A stretch of DNA of 64,000 bases from Rhypophila decipiens (taxonomy: Eukaryota; Ascomycota; Sordariomycetes; Sordariales; Naviculisporaceae): NCBI GenBank assembly GCA_033297075.1, contig MU858084.1, forward strand, positions 181,490-245,489. Direction: 5' to 3'. Made by a program: the position numbers and the translations under genes. This document shows positions 21,761-33,603 of the stretch, one piece after another. The notes beneath the pieces are model-generated. The model saw nothing but the letters and a program-made list of their open reading frames with translations, made no database searches and was not told where the DNA came from. The stretch's first letter is position 1. Every line of letters starts with the position of its first letter.

Positions 21761-22842
21761 CTCATTAAGGTGTCAAGGGTTAAAATATCTGTGCTGAATA
21801 CTCACCAACGTAATGTCGTCGGCGGTGGAGGAGCCCTCTGTCTATGTCGAGTTGTAAGAGAAAAGAATTCGAGGAGAGTGAACAATTGAGGCTGGTAGAT
21901 CTCTCCGGCTCGGAATCCTCCAAGGATCAAGGGACGGAAGGCATCCGGGGTAGTACTCAAAAGGAGGGGGGGGGGGGGAGGGGGGGTATAGGTTTCACGT
22001 ATGTCGGACGAAAGGCAGGCTGATACTGATATCTATGCTCGAAGGGTCTAGATGCCCATCTTCGGGGGTACCAGATACAGGTTGCATGTCTATATGGGAA
22101 GAAAATGACTCATACTCTTCTGGGTCAGGGGGGGTTGGAATGAAATTCTCTTCTGCGTCGAGTGTCGTTAGAGACGATTCGACTGCTACTTCACCGCTGA
22201 ACACTAACACGGCTCGCTTTTAGTGCTCAAAGCGCAAGGCGACATAGGATAATGGAAAGGAATTAGTTGAGAATTTCTAAAACGGCTACTACTAACCCAT
22301 GGCTCCCTCGTTACCTCATCCATATCTGCAAAACGGACCGCCAAAGAAAACCTTCAGGACCGTAAAGAAAGAAAAGAAAAGAAAAAAAACTTGTCTCGAA
22401 AACAACGTTATCCACCGGATAGGCTTGTAAACTAGTTCCTCCACCCATACTCGTTGAGTGTATAGGCATCCCTAGATTTAGGTTGGGGCCCTTTTATTCG
22501 TCCAAAAAAGAAAAGAAAGAAGGAAAACATTATAACTCTGGATCACCCACGGGCCCTTGTGTTGAACAGGTAGCCAGTGTCCCCAGATATAGCTTATCGC
22601 TGTAAATGTTCATCCCCAAAAGATCTCCTCTTCTCTTTTCCCCCCGATGTTCTTGTCCTTCCTAGGCGCCTCAAGAAGACCCGCAATGACAGAAAACCGT
22701 TATCCACGGGGCAGGGAAACGGTGAGTCGGAGCCTTGCGGATCCTGTGTTGTAACCGAAAACCGCGAAGAAACCAAGGCGAAAGGAAAACCTACCATATC
22801 GACCGAAAACCTCCGCCCTCCGGAATGGAAACATTCCGAGTT
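21761..22842. other. Non-coding stretch with poly-G run and one ORF fragment
   Basis: Contains a G-rich homopolymer run at about 21964-21986 and an A/G-rich tract near 22365-22390. A 71-codon minus-strand frame (22210-21995, no ATG start) has acidic Pro/Glu/Ser composition and could be a stray exon. No complete gene is supported. Confidence 0.4.
21964..21986 (+). repeat. Poly-G tract
   Basis: Almost uninterrupted G run (broken once by A) of about 23 bp; likely length-variable and prone to sequencing error. Confidence 0.85.
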
Positions 22843-24080
22843 TCAGATTACTGGGGATTCTGAGGATTCTGAGGATTCTGAGGGTCGTTCTGCTGAAGTA
22901 AATTGGACAACGGCAAGCCAAGCTAGGAGAGACTGTTCCATCTCCAGAAGCGTTTCCCCGGAGAGAGTTCGGGGAACTGGCAATTCCCAATTGCCAGAAC
23001 CCAGAATTGGAGGGGGTACGCCGTACCCGGAGACGGTAGGGACCGGCGCTGTGGTTTGGCGAACCACAGGGTCGGGCACTCCCTCGCCGAGAGTTGGGGA
23101 ATCCCGGTCCGTGGGATTGGCCGTAATGTCCAGATCATCGAAAATCACGTCTTCATCGGTCTCGATGCGGGCCCGTTTGTCCGGCAGGGTTGTGTTCGGG
23201 GTACGGGACCGGCCGGAACCCTCGTTCCTGGATCTCTTCTTGGATGGCGAAGAGTCCGACTGGAAAGAATAACCCGCCGCCAACTGTTTAGGTGGGGCAG
23301 GGCTGACAACGAACTCGTCAGACTTTGAGGAGTCTGAGTCCTCTCTAACTGTCGAGAGAAAGATTGAGCGAGTGGCCGCGTGGTAGCTAATAGTCATTGG
23401 CCCGTTTCCGGTCTCGACTTCGACAAGCTTATCCTGGTCGCCAAGAGGATAAATGCCGGATTCTTTCTGAACCCAGGAAGGGTTATAGATCGCCTGGTCT
23501 ATCTCATGATCATAACGGAGATTGATTTTTCTTTTTGTGGGGGAGGTTGCTGCGGGTGCGGGCACGACGGCATTTTGCTCGTCAAAGTCCGGTAGATCTG
23601 GACGGCCTGGAGCTGGGGTGGGAGTGCTGCTTGAGCCAAACCCATGGAGGACAGGGTTTGCGGTGTTGTTGGTCTATCGCGGATTGTTAGCCGAGGAAAT
23701 GAGAAGCAGAACTTGGTAGATAAACCTACTGTGAGGGCCGAAAATCCCGTTGTTGGCTGAAAAAACATTGGGGTTGGGTGGGTAAAAGACTCGGCTTCAG
23801 GTGTATTCTCCATAGGGTAGATGTAAATGGTGCTCAGGTTGCGAGAATATGACAACCGGATGTTGCGGCCATTGTGGTCTGTAACGTGGGTCTGATACTG
23901 GCGGCTCAACGGGAACAGCCCGGACTCATTCTAGATCCAAGCCGGGCTATAGTCGTTCTTGTCGAGGCCGTGGGCAACTTTGAGCCTGATTCTTTGTTGG
24001 GCGGGGGCGGGCTCGGTGTTCGTGCCGGCCGTTTGCTGAGGCGCCGCCGCAGCTTCTCCGTCTGCCGGCATCGAGGACAT
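22843..24080 (-). pseudogene. Unknown protein with two copies of a ~60-aa module, interrupted by TAG
   Basis: Start ATG at 24080; exon 1 to 23730, intron 23729-23674 (GTAGGT...CTAAC...ATAG), exon 2 23673-22843. Exon 1 holds a module starting RIRLKVAHGL and reading DYSPAWI-stop-NESGLFPLSRQYQ. Exon 2 holds a second copy starting KINLRYDHEI and reading YNPSWVQKESGIYPLGDQD. At the position of the stop (TAG, 23933-23931) the second copy has Gln (CAG), so a C-to-T change is the simplest explanation. The tail is Ser/Pro/Asp-rich with a basic patch (SKKRSRNEGSGRSR). The rest of the frame and the intron are intact, so the break may be recent. Family not recognised. Confidence 0.6.
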
Positions 24081-24820
24081 TTTCGCGGTCGTTTCTCGTG
24101 GTACGGGGCTGGAAAGCGGTGCTCTAGAAATCCAAAAATATCAGTAACTCAAATACAGCCAATGTCGCGATGGCTGACATACGATACCAAAATGGCGATT
24201 GACCAGTTAGGCAAAGTAGACCTTCCGTGTGTCGTGTCGCTGGAGTAACCGAATGACGAACGTCGAAGGTTATCGATAATTAAAGTGGACGAGTTTGCGG
24301 CAGCTCAGCAGATGTATTGCGGTCCAGTCAGAGGACTCAAGTTCGAGAAAGAAAACACCTGAATCCGATCCACCTTCGAAGAGCAAAAGCTCAAGAAATG
24401 AAAGAGGGGCCACAGATTGGTAGAACCAAAGGGGTTTGGGACGGAACCGACTCTCTTTTAGGCGTTTGCCTTTCAATCTGAAATGTTGCATTTGATCCAG
24501 ACCTGAGCTTCGACCGCCTCTCGTTTGTCGCTGCCTGTTTTCATCCCATCTTGTGCGGTGTCCGGATTTTTTCCCAACCATGCCAATTCGCCTCTAACTC
24601 AGAATTTAAACTATACTAATTGGCTTATACTTGACTGGATAGACTTTTATAAATGGCTAGAAAGGGTGCTGGCCTAGTATTTTGCTGATTTTATTAGCTG
24701 GATTGACTGCTCGGATAGGTGGTCCTCGAAGAGTGTCTACATGTATGGGCCTATAGTCCAAGTCGAGGTTTAGAACTTTAGTACAGTCCGAGTTAACCCG
24801 TCGAAGAAAAAGAGGCTCAA
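24081..24820. other. Intergenic
   Basis: No gene supported; one 103-codon minus frame (24270-24581) is basic and lacks any visible domain. Confidence 0.4.
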
Positions 24821-26335
24821 CTATGAAGGCGGTGCGTCCGGCACTGCTGGGGGGACCGGTGGATAGGGCCGCTGCTCGACCCTTGGCTTCTTCGAGTGTC
24901 CTAGGGGGGAGCCTCGGGAATGAACCTTTGGTGGTGATTGTTTCCTCGGTAGCCTTAGAGACACAGGTTCGCCGGCGGAGTCGTACTCTTCCTTGGAAAA
25001 CTTGCTCGTGGACGGCGGTCCATCTTTGCTTGCCCTCGGAGGCGGTAACTTGAAGGTATAGTGTCCAGAGTCGTCCTCCTCAGAGACTTCTTCAAAGTGG
25101 GCTGCTTTACGTGACGATGAGAGAGACGGTGGGCGAGGCTTTGGGGACTTTCTGTTCGTATTACTTTGTGTTATCATGGATGCCGTGGCCGGACTCCGTG
25201 ATACTCTTCTAGAACCCCTCCTGGAGGACTGTGCCCTCGGGTTGTTCATATTTGGTTCGATTTCAATGCTCTTTAGCTCCGAGTTGTGGAACGGCAAAAG
25301 AATGGCGTTGTGTTGGCCTTGGTCTACACAATCCGGTGGGGGCAGGTGAGGGCGTCCAGGATGTCCCATATGGTCTTGTGCTGGCATTCTCCCTTGGTTG
25401 TCTTTACGATAGCCACTGTTTTGGGTACCATTAAGAGTTTGGTGAGTCGCGACAGTCAGTTCCAGTCGTTCGACTCTCTTCATGACTTGTTGAAGCACAG
25501 CAGCTGCTCCGATATCCTGGCTTGGAAGCTGTTGTGGACGATCGATGTCATATGATCCCCGGATGGTCACCACATTGTTAGGATGGGGAGTGCCGAGGTG
25601 CTTATCAGGCTCAACATTGTACGAAGGATGTCCCCTATCCCGATTTGACGACCTACTCCTATGTCCATGTCGCCGGCGGCCGCCATCGTGTCTTTGCGTC
25701 TCCGGGCTCTCCCGACAACGACGTGGAGGAGGTCTCGACTCTGGGATCAGTTTGCCCGGCAGCTGGGCGTCAAGTTCGGGATATGTCGGATAGGGGGGAG
25801 GATAAGTTGGGATATAGTATTGCTGGACCGGTGGGGGGTAGACACCAGGCATCGCTGGACCGAACAGGGTAGAACATGGATACAGGTAGGGAAGGGGGGT
25901 CGAATTGAAGTAAGTTGGGTAATAAGAGCCAGAAGTCGAGGGCGTGGACCGAGTTGGAGGTCTATCAGATCCGGAGAGCCGAGACCTGGTGCCCTCTGAC
26001 TTGCTTCCTTTAGCCGCACCAGCTGTAACAGGCCCCGGGGCCGAAAGAGGGCCTGGGTGACCATCCAATCCCAATCGATCGTCGCGTCGGTGCTGACGGA
26101 ATGGGTACGCCGGGAAGGACTGCCTCCTGGGTGTCTTTCCTTGCGTGGTCGGCTGGCCGGCTTTGTCTGAGTCACGGGCTATCGTGCGCTCGTCGATGAA
26201 TGGCACAGAGTCATCCGACCAGTCCTCATCCTCACTTTCACTGTCGTGTTTGGCGGCTCCATCCATATCAGGATCTTCTCGTTCTACTGGCGCAATAGGT
26301 TGGTGGCCACTATTTGCCTGGTCCTGTTCAGCCAT
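24821..26335 (-). CDS. Disordered Pro/Tyr/Arg-rich protein, unknown
   Basis: A single long frame; the preferred start is ATG 26335 (context ATCATGG), giving 504 aa. An in-frame ATG at 26464 would add 43 residues. Composition is strongly biased: acidic Ser/Glu/Asp (residues 30-45), a Tyr/Pro-rich block (about 138-187), an Arg/His/Ser-rich block (about 200-236) and a short predicted coiled coil near 272-300 (LQQVMKRVERLELTV). The C-terminus is Pro/Ser/Lys/Arg-rich. No folded domain is recognised. Such composition is common in fungal nuclear or RNA-associated proteins, but no role can be assigned. Confidence 0.6.
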   Translation of the reverse strand: MAEQDQANSGHQPIAPVEREDPDMDGAAKHDSESEDEDWSDDSVPFIDERTIARDSDKAGQPTTQGKTPRRQSFPAYPFRQHRRDDRLGLDGHPGPLSAPGPVTAGAAKGSKSEGTRSRLSGSDRPPTRSTPSTSGSYYPTYFNSTPLPYLYPCSTLFGPAMPGVYPPPVQQYYIPTYPPPYPTYPELDAQLPGKLIPESRPPPRRCRESPETQRHDGGRRRHGHRSRSSNRDRGHPSYNVEPDKHLGTPHPNNVVTIRGSYDIDRPQQLPSQDIGAAAVLQQVMKRVERLELTVATHQTLNGTQNSGYRKDNQGRMPAQDHMGHPGRPHLPPPDCVDQGQHNAILLPFHNSELKSIEIEPNMNNPRAQSSRRGSRRVSRSPATASMITQSNTNRKSPKPRPPSLSSSRKAAHFEEVSEEDDSGHYTFKLPPPRASKDGPPSTSKFSKEEYDSAGEPVSLRLPRKQSPPKVHSRGSPLGHSKKPRVEQRPYPPVPPAVPDAPPS

Positions 26336-27151
26336 GATGCGAGTGACTAAATATCTTGGCAGGTTGAAGGTCAGGTAGCCAAGTCGATAGCTAGTGGTGA
26401 TTGCACTTGCCGATGGTACGATGGTCTTGATGAACAACCTCGAGGGTGACGAGCTGCAGGTCATGCCATTCTAAAGAGAATGGGATTAGGGTGCCTCTGC
26501 ACGGTTTCACTGCCACGAACGGGGGATGTGTGGCAGATAACGCACACAATCTAAAAGCAATCCCCCCCTCTCCTCCCGAGAAACTCGGAACAACATGTGC
26601 TGATGGTAGGCTCCAATTACCGTGTTGTACTACCACACGGATCCCACAACCAAGACTGCACGACGACCTGCCGCGTCGGAACATCACCTGCCAACGCCTT
26701 GGCGGACCGGCGGCTCAATCTAAGGCAACCAGCTTGATAATGCAATGAGCTGATTGGCATGGCCGGCGTTCGCGTTTCATGTTCACATCACGGTGGGAAT
26801 GTTCGCATCTGCAAGTTGCTGCCCATTTTGGCTGATGACGACGCTTAGGTCATGAGAGGAGCAGCTCAGCAAATAATCCATAATCGAGCATCTTGGTCAG
26901 GGGCGCTCGGCACATTTGAAGATACGCTGCTAACACTTGTAGGTTGTGGGGTCGCAATAGACCGTTAGCAGACTAAGATTTCAGATGGCTGGACCCACTT
27001 CCCCTTTTCTCATCCCCCTGAGCCAAACAACAAAATACTCGAACATGATTCAGCATATGATTGCCGCGTGGGCCAGCGAAAGCAAACAAACACAAAAATA
27101 TTTACTTGAGAATGATTCAGCATCTTGACGCCCACATTACTTTCTCATCAA
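26336..27151. other. Intergenic
   Basis: Upstream region of the disordered-protein gene and downstream region of the SET gene. Nothing recognisable. Confidence 0.4.
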
Positions 27152-28797
27152 CTACTCCTCCTGCTCAGCAATCAAGCGCTCCAAAAGCTCCGAGTCCCTC
27201 CGCAAGCCCCAACAAAATCCGCCGTCAGGGTCCGAAAATATCTCGGCAAACTTGAGCGCTGTCCTGGCGTATTTATATGCCGATTCAATATCACCGAAGC
27301 CATAGTACAGCTTCATAAACCGCTGGTAGTACTCGCCTACTTTGGGAAATAGTCTTTCGATTTGGAGAATCTCGACAAACTCTCTGGTGTAAACGACGAG
27401 TTTCTCATAGTTGGCTTGGATTTGTTCGACAGACAATGGTTTTGAGGAGACGGGAACGAGCTGGTTCATCTCGTGCAGCAGTTCGACTAATTTTTCGCGG
27501 CGTGAATCCGAGGCTGACAAAGCTTCAGGGGCCGAGGTACACAGGGCGCAAGTACATTTGAAGGACCAGTTTGCTAGGGCTTGTTGGCGGTAGACTGAGG
27601 GCATTCCTAGGGAAATATCTGAAACTCGACGATCTTGGTCAGACATGCGGCTATAAGAGATATATCGGCAGACAAAGATAATATTCAACTGACAACTGAT
27701 GGTGATTTCCTCGCCTGGTTCGATATCACGCGTGGCCACAGCTGTCATTGCGAGATCGGCTTTCGTAAATCGGCCATAGGCACTGCGATCCATGTCAGCT
27801 TTGGTTTGCCACTACCGACAATGGTGATTTTGAGTGAAACAAGGGCTCGTACTTGGGGTCACATCCATGATTCAGTCTCTGTTGTGCTTGACAAGTCAGC
27901 TCATGTCCATCCCAGCAATAAACAAGGGAACCAACATACCGCAATCTCAGGATACAGTCCTTTAAAATCACGTCCGTCGACCGCATAAATGCCAAAGGCG
28001 TTCGTTCGCACAACATCTTCCACAACATGAATCTTTCCATCATGTCGACTTTTCGCCAAGTCCAAAGCTCTCTTCTTATCTGCCAACTGCCCCAGCGCTC
28101 GAGTGAACAACCTCGGTCCCTCCACAGGTACTTCGTGCTCGTCGTCATCGGGGAATAATTCGTCGTCAATGACCAAGGCGGGAAAGCTAACCATTATTGT
28201 CGAGAACTGCGGGATTGGCTTGGTAGCAATGACACCTATCCCCTTTCCTGGGATGGCTGTGACAACGTAGGGCAGACTGTCGGGGGCACCGGGCAGGTGA
28301 GCATGACCAGCAATATGATGCCGGGCACTTTGAGATGCCGTTCTGTTGGAGATGGCCGCGACCAGGGTAGCCGCTGTTTCTGGGCGCGCAATAATGCTGA
28401 TCCCCGAGTACTCGTTGAAGCTGGTGGAGGTGTAGACACACAGCTTTTCCGACAGATGTTGCCATTGTTCATCGGGTGCGTTGGTGGAGGCAAGACAATA
28501 GGGAGGATATGACCAGGGGCTCTTTAAGAGAATATGCAATGGTGTCTCGTCGTCTATTGGCACCGGAGACTGGAAGTCACACAATGAAGATGGAAACCGG
28601 TTGAGGCAAGTGTTGGAACCGAGACGGTGATGGGCACCTTGGACCCGCGGGTTGAGGATTGCCAAAATGGAGAGGGGCCGGATGATGACGCTTTTGGCCG
28701 ACAAGAGAGGCATCTTTTCAGCTGTGAGGGCGCCGGCTTGTCTAACAAGTTGAAGGTCTGACCGGTCGAGACTGGGGTTGGTCTCTGTGAATTGCAT
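27152..28797 (-). CDS. SET-domain protein (SMYD/lysine-methyltransferase type)
   Basis: Predicted protein-lysine methyltransferase using S-adenosylmethionine. Four exons: 28797-27940, 27878-27853, 27782-27694, 27618-27152, giving 479 aa. The 26-nt second exon is required: it creates RLNHGCDPN across its 3' splice, the conserved SET NHxCxPN motif (Asn289, His290). Exon 3 then reads AVATRDIEPGEEITIS-Y, the second SET signature. An N-terminal SET part lies near residue 175 (SLPYVVTAIPGKGIGVIAT, with the GKGxG motif). A Cys cluster (FKCTCALC) follows the SET domain and a helical C-terminal region resembles SMYD/TPR tails. No MYND zinc finger is obvious. Substrate unknown. Confidence 0.85.
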
Positions 28798-30784
28798 CTA
28801 GTCCCTGTCATTCAAATGCACTAGAATTACAAATGGCAAAATGACAAGTTATGCCATGTGTCAAATATTGTGCTCTGGTACAATTGGGATAAGCCGGCTT
28901 GGCTTGGGTAGGTGGACTGTGGTACTGTCAGAGATTAGCCGCCCACGGCATGGACATGGGACTTCCGCGGCCGTATTCCTGCTGTCCGACGCGGAACTAA
29001 TCCGTACTAGTATTGCCATAACATCATCATCTCGATTCTATTGCTCTCGAGGCTTGAGGTGGCAATGTATTGGATTGACCTTGTTCCAAACTTTCGAGTA
29101 AGTCCCAGTGTTCACATTCTGATAATCTCCATGTGTGTAAGGAACTCCTCTTCTGCTGTTGACAATACAATGGGACTCTTCGGCGTAGAGCCGTTTGGGT
29201 CTTTTGCCACCAGGCCTGGAAAGGCAACTCACCGGCAAGGCAGGGCCTGCAGCGAGACATGAAGGCCCGTATCCAATCCACGACCGACTTGATGGATTGG
29301 TCCCAATAATTATCAGAGAGGATCAAACTCCGTCTGTCAGTTGCTTTAATAATTCCACTTCTCTGTATGGCACCTTCATGAAAGTTCCAGTCCGGGTCAT
29401 TCGTTCTCCGGGGAGGCTCATAGGTTCCACATCATGATCCTTTCCAGGACCTGCTCTGTGCTCTGGCCGGTCTTTGTATCAGTGATATCTCGATTGTGCG
29501 TGAGTCTTTCCGTGTCTGGTGCGGTGGCCATTTATGGAGTTCAAAACCCGAGGCTGTTCCAGAGTCAGAAGACGCAAAATGATTGGCGATGCTGCGTCTG
29601 ATCTAAGAACTGTATCACCTTGCCTGCTCGCCGGGGGCCGGACACCCTTTTTGGAACCTATGTAAATACTCTCCTCTCAAACCATCAGCCACTCGGAGGA
29701 GCTCATGCAGCCTCTTGAATGCATTATTGCGGCGAGCAAGGTGACGACCAGAAATGCCCCAATATCGTGGGATCCTTCTGGTTATACCTAGGTCATGTCT
29801 GTCCACAGTGGGGGTTTCTATCATGCACGTGGTTGCCTATTCTCCTGCAGACTTACATGTATGGCCGTGATGCGTGTAGGTCTCGAGGGTGCGTATCACG
29901 TCGACGGGCGGGATTTAGAATACACGAGAAAAGTGCCCGGGTCAAGAGTGTGAGTGGTATGGGCGAGCGGCCAAGGAGTTGAAGATACAGATAAGGGTCT
30001 GATTTACAAGGGTCGAGACCTATATACACAATGGAATAAACCTAAAGTACTGCAAGGGGTGGGCAGGGCTTGGCCGTGAATGGGCAACCCCTACTTGGAC
30101 AGGATGTACTGATTCCAAATTCCTGGACAACTGACCAGCCTCTAACTATTATGGATAAGAGACTGATAGCTTGTGTGAGACGCTGGACGGATTTCGGGTG
30201 CATACATATGGGAAAGGTGAAAAGTGCCCGACAAAGGACATGGGTTTCCATCTTCTGGGCAGTGGCCGGATGCAGAGACAGCGAACCGGGAGCATGAGCT
30301 GCGAATGTGTGGCCAACATTATCACAGGGGTGTGGGTACTTTGGCGGACGTGGATGCTACTTTGAAGCCGGCGTATTTGGTCTTCGGCCGCTTCATGTCA
30401 TACAGCCGGGGACCAACAGAAAGCAACAATTACCAAGAAGAATAGCTTGCCTTGGCCATACAGGCGACAGTGGTCGCGACTTCTTCCGTAGGGAATGCAA
30501 AACGTGTGACCGGTATCGTGGGCCAAGACCGTAATCGATGCTCCAGCGCATGCTAGAAGACTCGGGCCTAAGGTGGTGCCGATTAGATCATGAAAGGTAT
30601 AAAGTCGAGAGACTTTCCAACCCGAAGACCTCGGTCGGTAACATGGTCGCTCACAACATTGAACTCGAGTAAGCAGCCCCGTATTCTTGTCACCTTGCCA
30701 CTCACTCACCTTCAAGACCTTGCCTTGAGCTCGACAGCCAGCTGCCTCCCCAACCACCGCGAACCATCACCATCCAGAATTACC
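28798..30784. other. 2-kb divergent intergenic region
   Basis: Separates the divergently transcribed SET gene and P450 gene. Short frames on both strands carry no domain, signal or splice logic. No RNA gene was recognised. Confidence 0.4.
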
Positions 30785-32389
30785 ATGTCGGCCATACTCG
30801 CTCACCTCAGCCGACCCAGCATCCTCGCCCCCCTCATCATCACAGCCGTCTACCTCGTGCACCACTACCTGACCAAGGAGCGTGTGGTTCTCCCCAAATC
30901 CTTCCCCGTCATCAATTCTCGCCCCACAGACCGCTTCTTCCCCTACCTCCGAGCCAAGTTCCGCAACACAGTCAACTTCAAGTCCACCATGATGCTGGCC
31001 AACACCAAGCCCTACAACACCAAGCCCGCCATCCTGCCCCTCCTCGGCATCCCCAATCTCATCCTCTTACCGACAACAGACATTGAGTTCATCCAAGAAC
31101 AGCCTCGTTCGATCCTCGACCCAGCCAAACAGACCGACCAACGCCTCCAACTACAATTCACCAGTCCCAATCCCGACCTCATGGATCTTCACCAACACGT
31201 GGCCCAGAACCGCACCGTGATGGATTACATGACGACCCAGATCGGCAACCTCGTCCCTGACCTTGTTGACGAGCTCGAGTTTGCTGGATCCAAGTACTGG
31301 GGCGACGAGGCCAGCACGAGTGAATGGAAGGAAGTTGGCGTGTACAAGACCATGACGGGCATCTTGGCTCTGGTCTCCAACAGAATATTTGTTGGTAGTC
31401 CGCTGAACAGAACCCAAGAAATAATAAAAGTGGGCATGCAATACAGCGTTGACGTGCCTGTTGTCAGTGCTGCTATTCGCTGCCTATGGGACCCGATTGT
31501 CCCGCTCGTGGGCTGGTTACTCACCATCCCTGTCAGGCGGCGGGCGAGGCAGTTTGAGAAGTTGCTGGAGCCCGAAATCACCAAAAGAGTCAAGGCCTGG
31601 GACGGAATGGGGGCCGACAGCGACAGCGTCACGGAGAAAAAGGTCTCCAGCCTCGAGCCAGAGCCGAATGATGCCATCCAGTGGTGTCTCAAGAGCGCCA
31701 AAGCCAGCGGCGATCCTTTGATGTGGAAGAGCACCACCATCGCCGACCGCATCTTGATCATGAACTTTGCCTCCATCCATACCTCGGACTACGTGCTGAC
31801 CCAGGTCTTGCTTGACCTGGCTCACTCGAAACAGGACTATCTGGATCAGCTGAGGGAGGAGGTTGAGACGGCCTTGAGGGAGAATGGGGGGTGGAACAAG
31901 AGGACGATTGGACGGCTGGTCAAGCTGGACAGTACGCTGAGGGAGTCTGCACGGCTGAACTCGTTCCAGCCTGCTGCCTTGCCTAGAGTAGTCATGGCCG
32001 AGGAGGGAATCAAGACGCCGAGCTCGGGAGATGTCGTAATCCCGAAAGGCGCGGTAGTCGTCGTTCCGGCGTACAATGTCATGCATGATGAAAAGATTTA
32101 TAAAGGGGCTGAGCTGTTTAAGCCATTTCGCTTTGTCGGATCGGGGCAAGGGTTCGTGCAGACCAGTTCCGAATACTTGGCGTTTGGCCATGGGAAGTAT
32201 GCTTGTCAGGGCAGGTTCTTCGCTTCAGTCGAGCTAAAGACGATGCTTGCCTGGTTGCTTGTGCATTATGATATCCAGCTCAGGGAGCGCGAGGAGAGGC
32301 CCCCCAGCTCTTGGCTGGTGTGGAACGTAATCCAACCCTTGAAGGCGAAAATTCGAGTGAAGAGGAGGGAGGTGTTGGTGGACTTTTAG
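30785..32389 (+). CDS. Cytochrome P450 monooxygenase
   Basis: Membrane-anchored haem-thiolate monooxygenase, 534 aa, apparently intronless. An N-terminal anchor lies at about residues 7-28 (SILAPLIITAVYLVHHYL). The I-helix region reads MNFASIHTSD in place of the textbook AGxET, a variant seen in fungal secondary-metabolism P450s such as the gibberellin type. ExxR is ESAR at residues 387-390, the PERF-like segment is KPFRFVG, and the haem loop FGHGKYACQGRFF places the Cys ligand at residue 474. The frame is open upstream (from about 30590), but 30785 is the first ATG that places the anchor at the N-terminus. Substrate unknown; no PKS, NRPS or terpene cyclase is in the window. Confidence 0.93.
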   Translation: MSAILAHLSRPSILAPLIITAVYLVHHYLTKERVVLPKSFPVINSRPTDRFFPYLRAKFRNTVNFKSTMMLANTKPYNTKPAILPLLGIPNLILLPTTDIEFIQEQPRSILDPAKQTDQRLQLQFTSPNPDLMDLHQHVAQNRTVMDYMTTQIGNLVPDLVDELEFAGSKYWGDEASTSEWKEVGVYKTMTGILALVSNRIFVGSPLNRTQEIIKVGMQYSVDVPVVSAAIRCLWDPIVPLVGWLLTIPVRRRARQFEKLLEPEITKRVKAWDGMGADSDSVTEKKVSSLEPEPNDAIQWCLKSAKASGDPLMWKSTTIADRILIMNFASIHTSDYVLTQVLLDLAHSKQDYLDQLREEVETALRENGGWNKRTIGRLVKLDSTLRESARLNSFQPAALPRVVMAEEGIKTPSSGDVVIPKGAVVVVPAYNVMHDEKIYKGAELFKPFRFVGSGQGFVQTSSEYLAFGHGKYACQGRFFASVELKTMLAWLLVHYDIQLREREERPPSSWLVWNVIQPLKAKIRVKRREVLVDF

Positions 32390-33603
32390 GATAATCGAGA
32401 AGAAGATTATGTAATCCAAATGCCGTTCACCCTAACCCTCGACTGCTTGCCTGCCAGCTGGGCATGATCCGCTGCGACAGCTGTCGGTGCCATACCCCGC
32501 CCCATCGGAATTTTCAACTGGACGCGGGGTGAGGGGTAATGTGTAGCTCCCCGGCCTTGCCGATGTCGCTCCATCAACAGCCCTAAATTGGCGGGGTCAT
32601 GAACCCCACGGACGAGGGTGGGGGATGTCGTCACTGGCAGGCTCGCACTATCACAGGAGAATCGCCAAACTAGTAGTATTTCAAGACTTAACACTTCGGA
32701 GGCCAGTCAGAACATTGCATTTAGATCGAGTCATAAAAGACTCGATAAGCTGGATCGGGATGGGCTAAGAAAGATTGCCCCTGCCTCACCCTCTTGTGGA
32801 ACTCCGGATGTCCCGCAACTCCGTTGTCATTGCCCGGATGGGGCAGTCGCTGATGTGCCGGGTCGGGCCGAGGTCATTCAGACATCAGTTGTCCGGGCAG
32901 GTCTCAACTTGAAATCTTGAACAGCGAGTGTGGTCCCGTGATACAGTCGACACCGTCGGGTTCCGTCCAGTACTCGTCAGTGCTAAAAATTGCCGAGCCC
33001 GTATGTTTCCGTAAATTCCGTCTGTTGCGTAACAGGAGATCGAATGTTTAACAATGGAAAGTCTCGGCAGATGAGTTGCTCGGGACCCAGAACGATGAGC
33101 GGAACTGTTGCTAGAATATTCCTTCACAGGATAAAACACAAGATAAAGCAACTGGACTCCTAGAACTACCAACTACTCCTACCTTCGGGGATCCGAAATT
33201 GACAATTCGAACGACTTTTGAACATCGGTGCTCCGCTGCTCGACTCGCCTTAGGTAAACGGTGATGTAAGTTACCCCGCCGCTCTTTCCTGAAAGATGTC
33301 TTGGCGGCTCCCTTGGCTTCTGTCAGACCGCCTGGGCCACTGCAAGCTCCCGAGAGCGCTAAGCTAAGCTCCTGCGGCTCTGTGGTCGAACCACACTCAA
33401 TCACGTCCAAGACAAAATCCTCAACAAAAAGTCCCTCATCAATAAAATCATTCCTTCTCCCTTCACATCTTCAATTGCCTCATCGCGCAAATACCCTCGC
33501 CGCATACTATATTATAACATCGATTTCCCGACTTTCTGACGGGCATTCTTCAAACCTCCAGTACCACTTGCTCTACCCCGTTAACGACTCCATCACCACC
33601 AAC
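32390..33603. other. Intergenic, aldolase promoter
   Basis: Between P450 and aldolase. The last 200 bp before the aldolase ATG are pyrimidine- and CA-rich on the + strand, typical of strong fungal housekeeping promoters. No gene seen. Confidence 0.4.

Noticed and set aside
32425..32445. Short CACCCTAACCCTCG as telomere remnant
   Set aside because: Only one to two units without inverted partner; chance-level compared with the paired motif at 18.36/18.57 kb.
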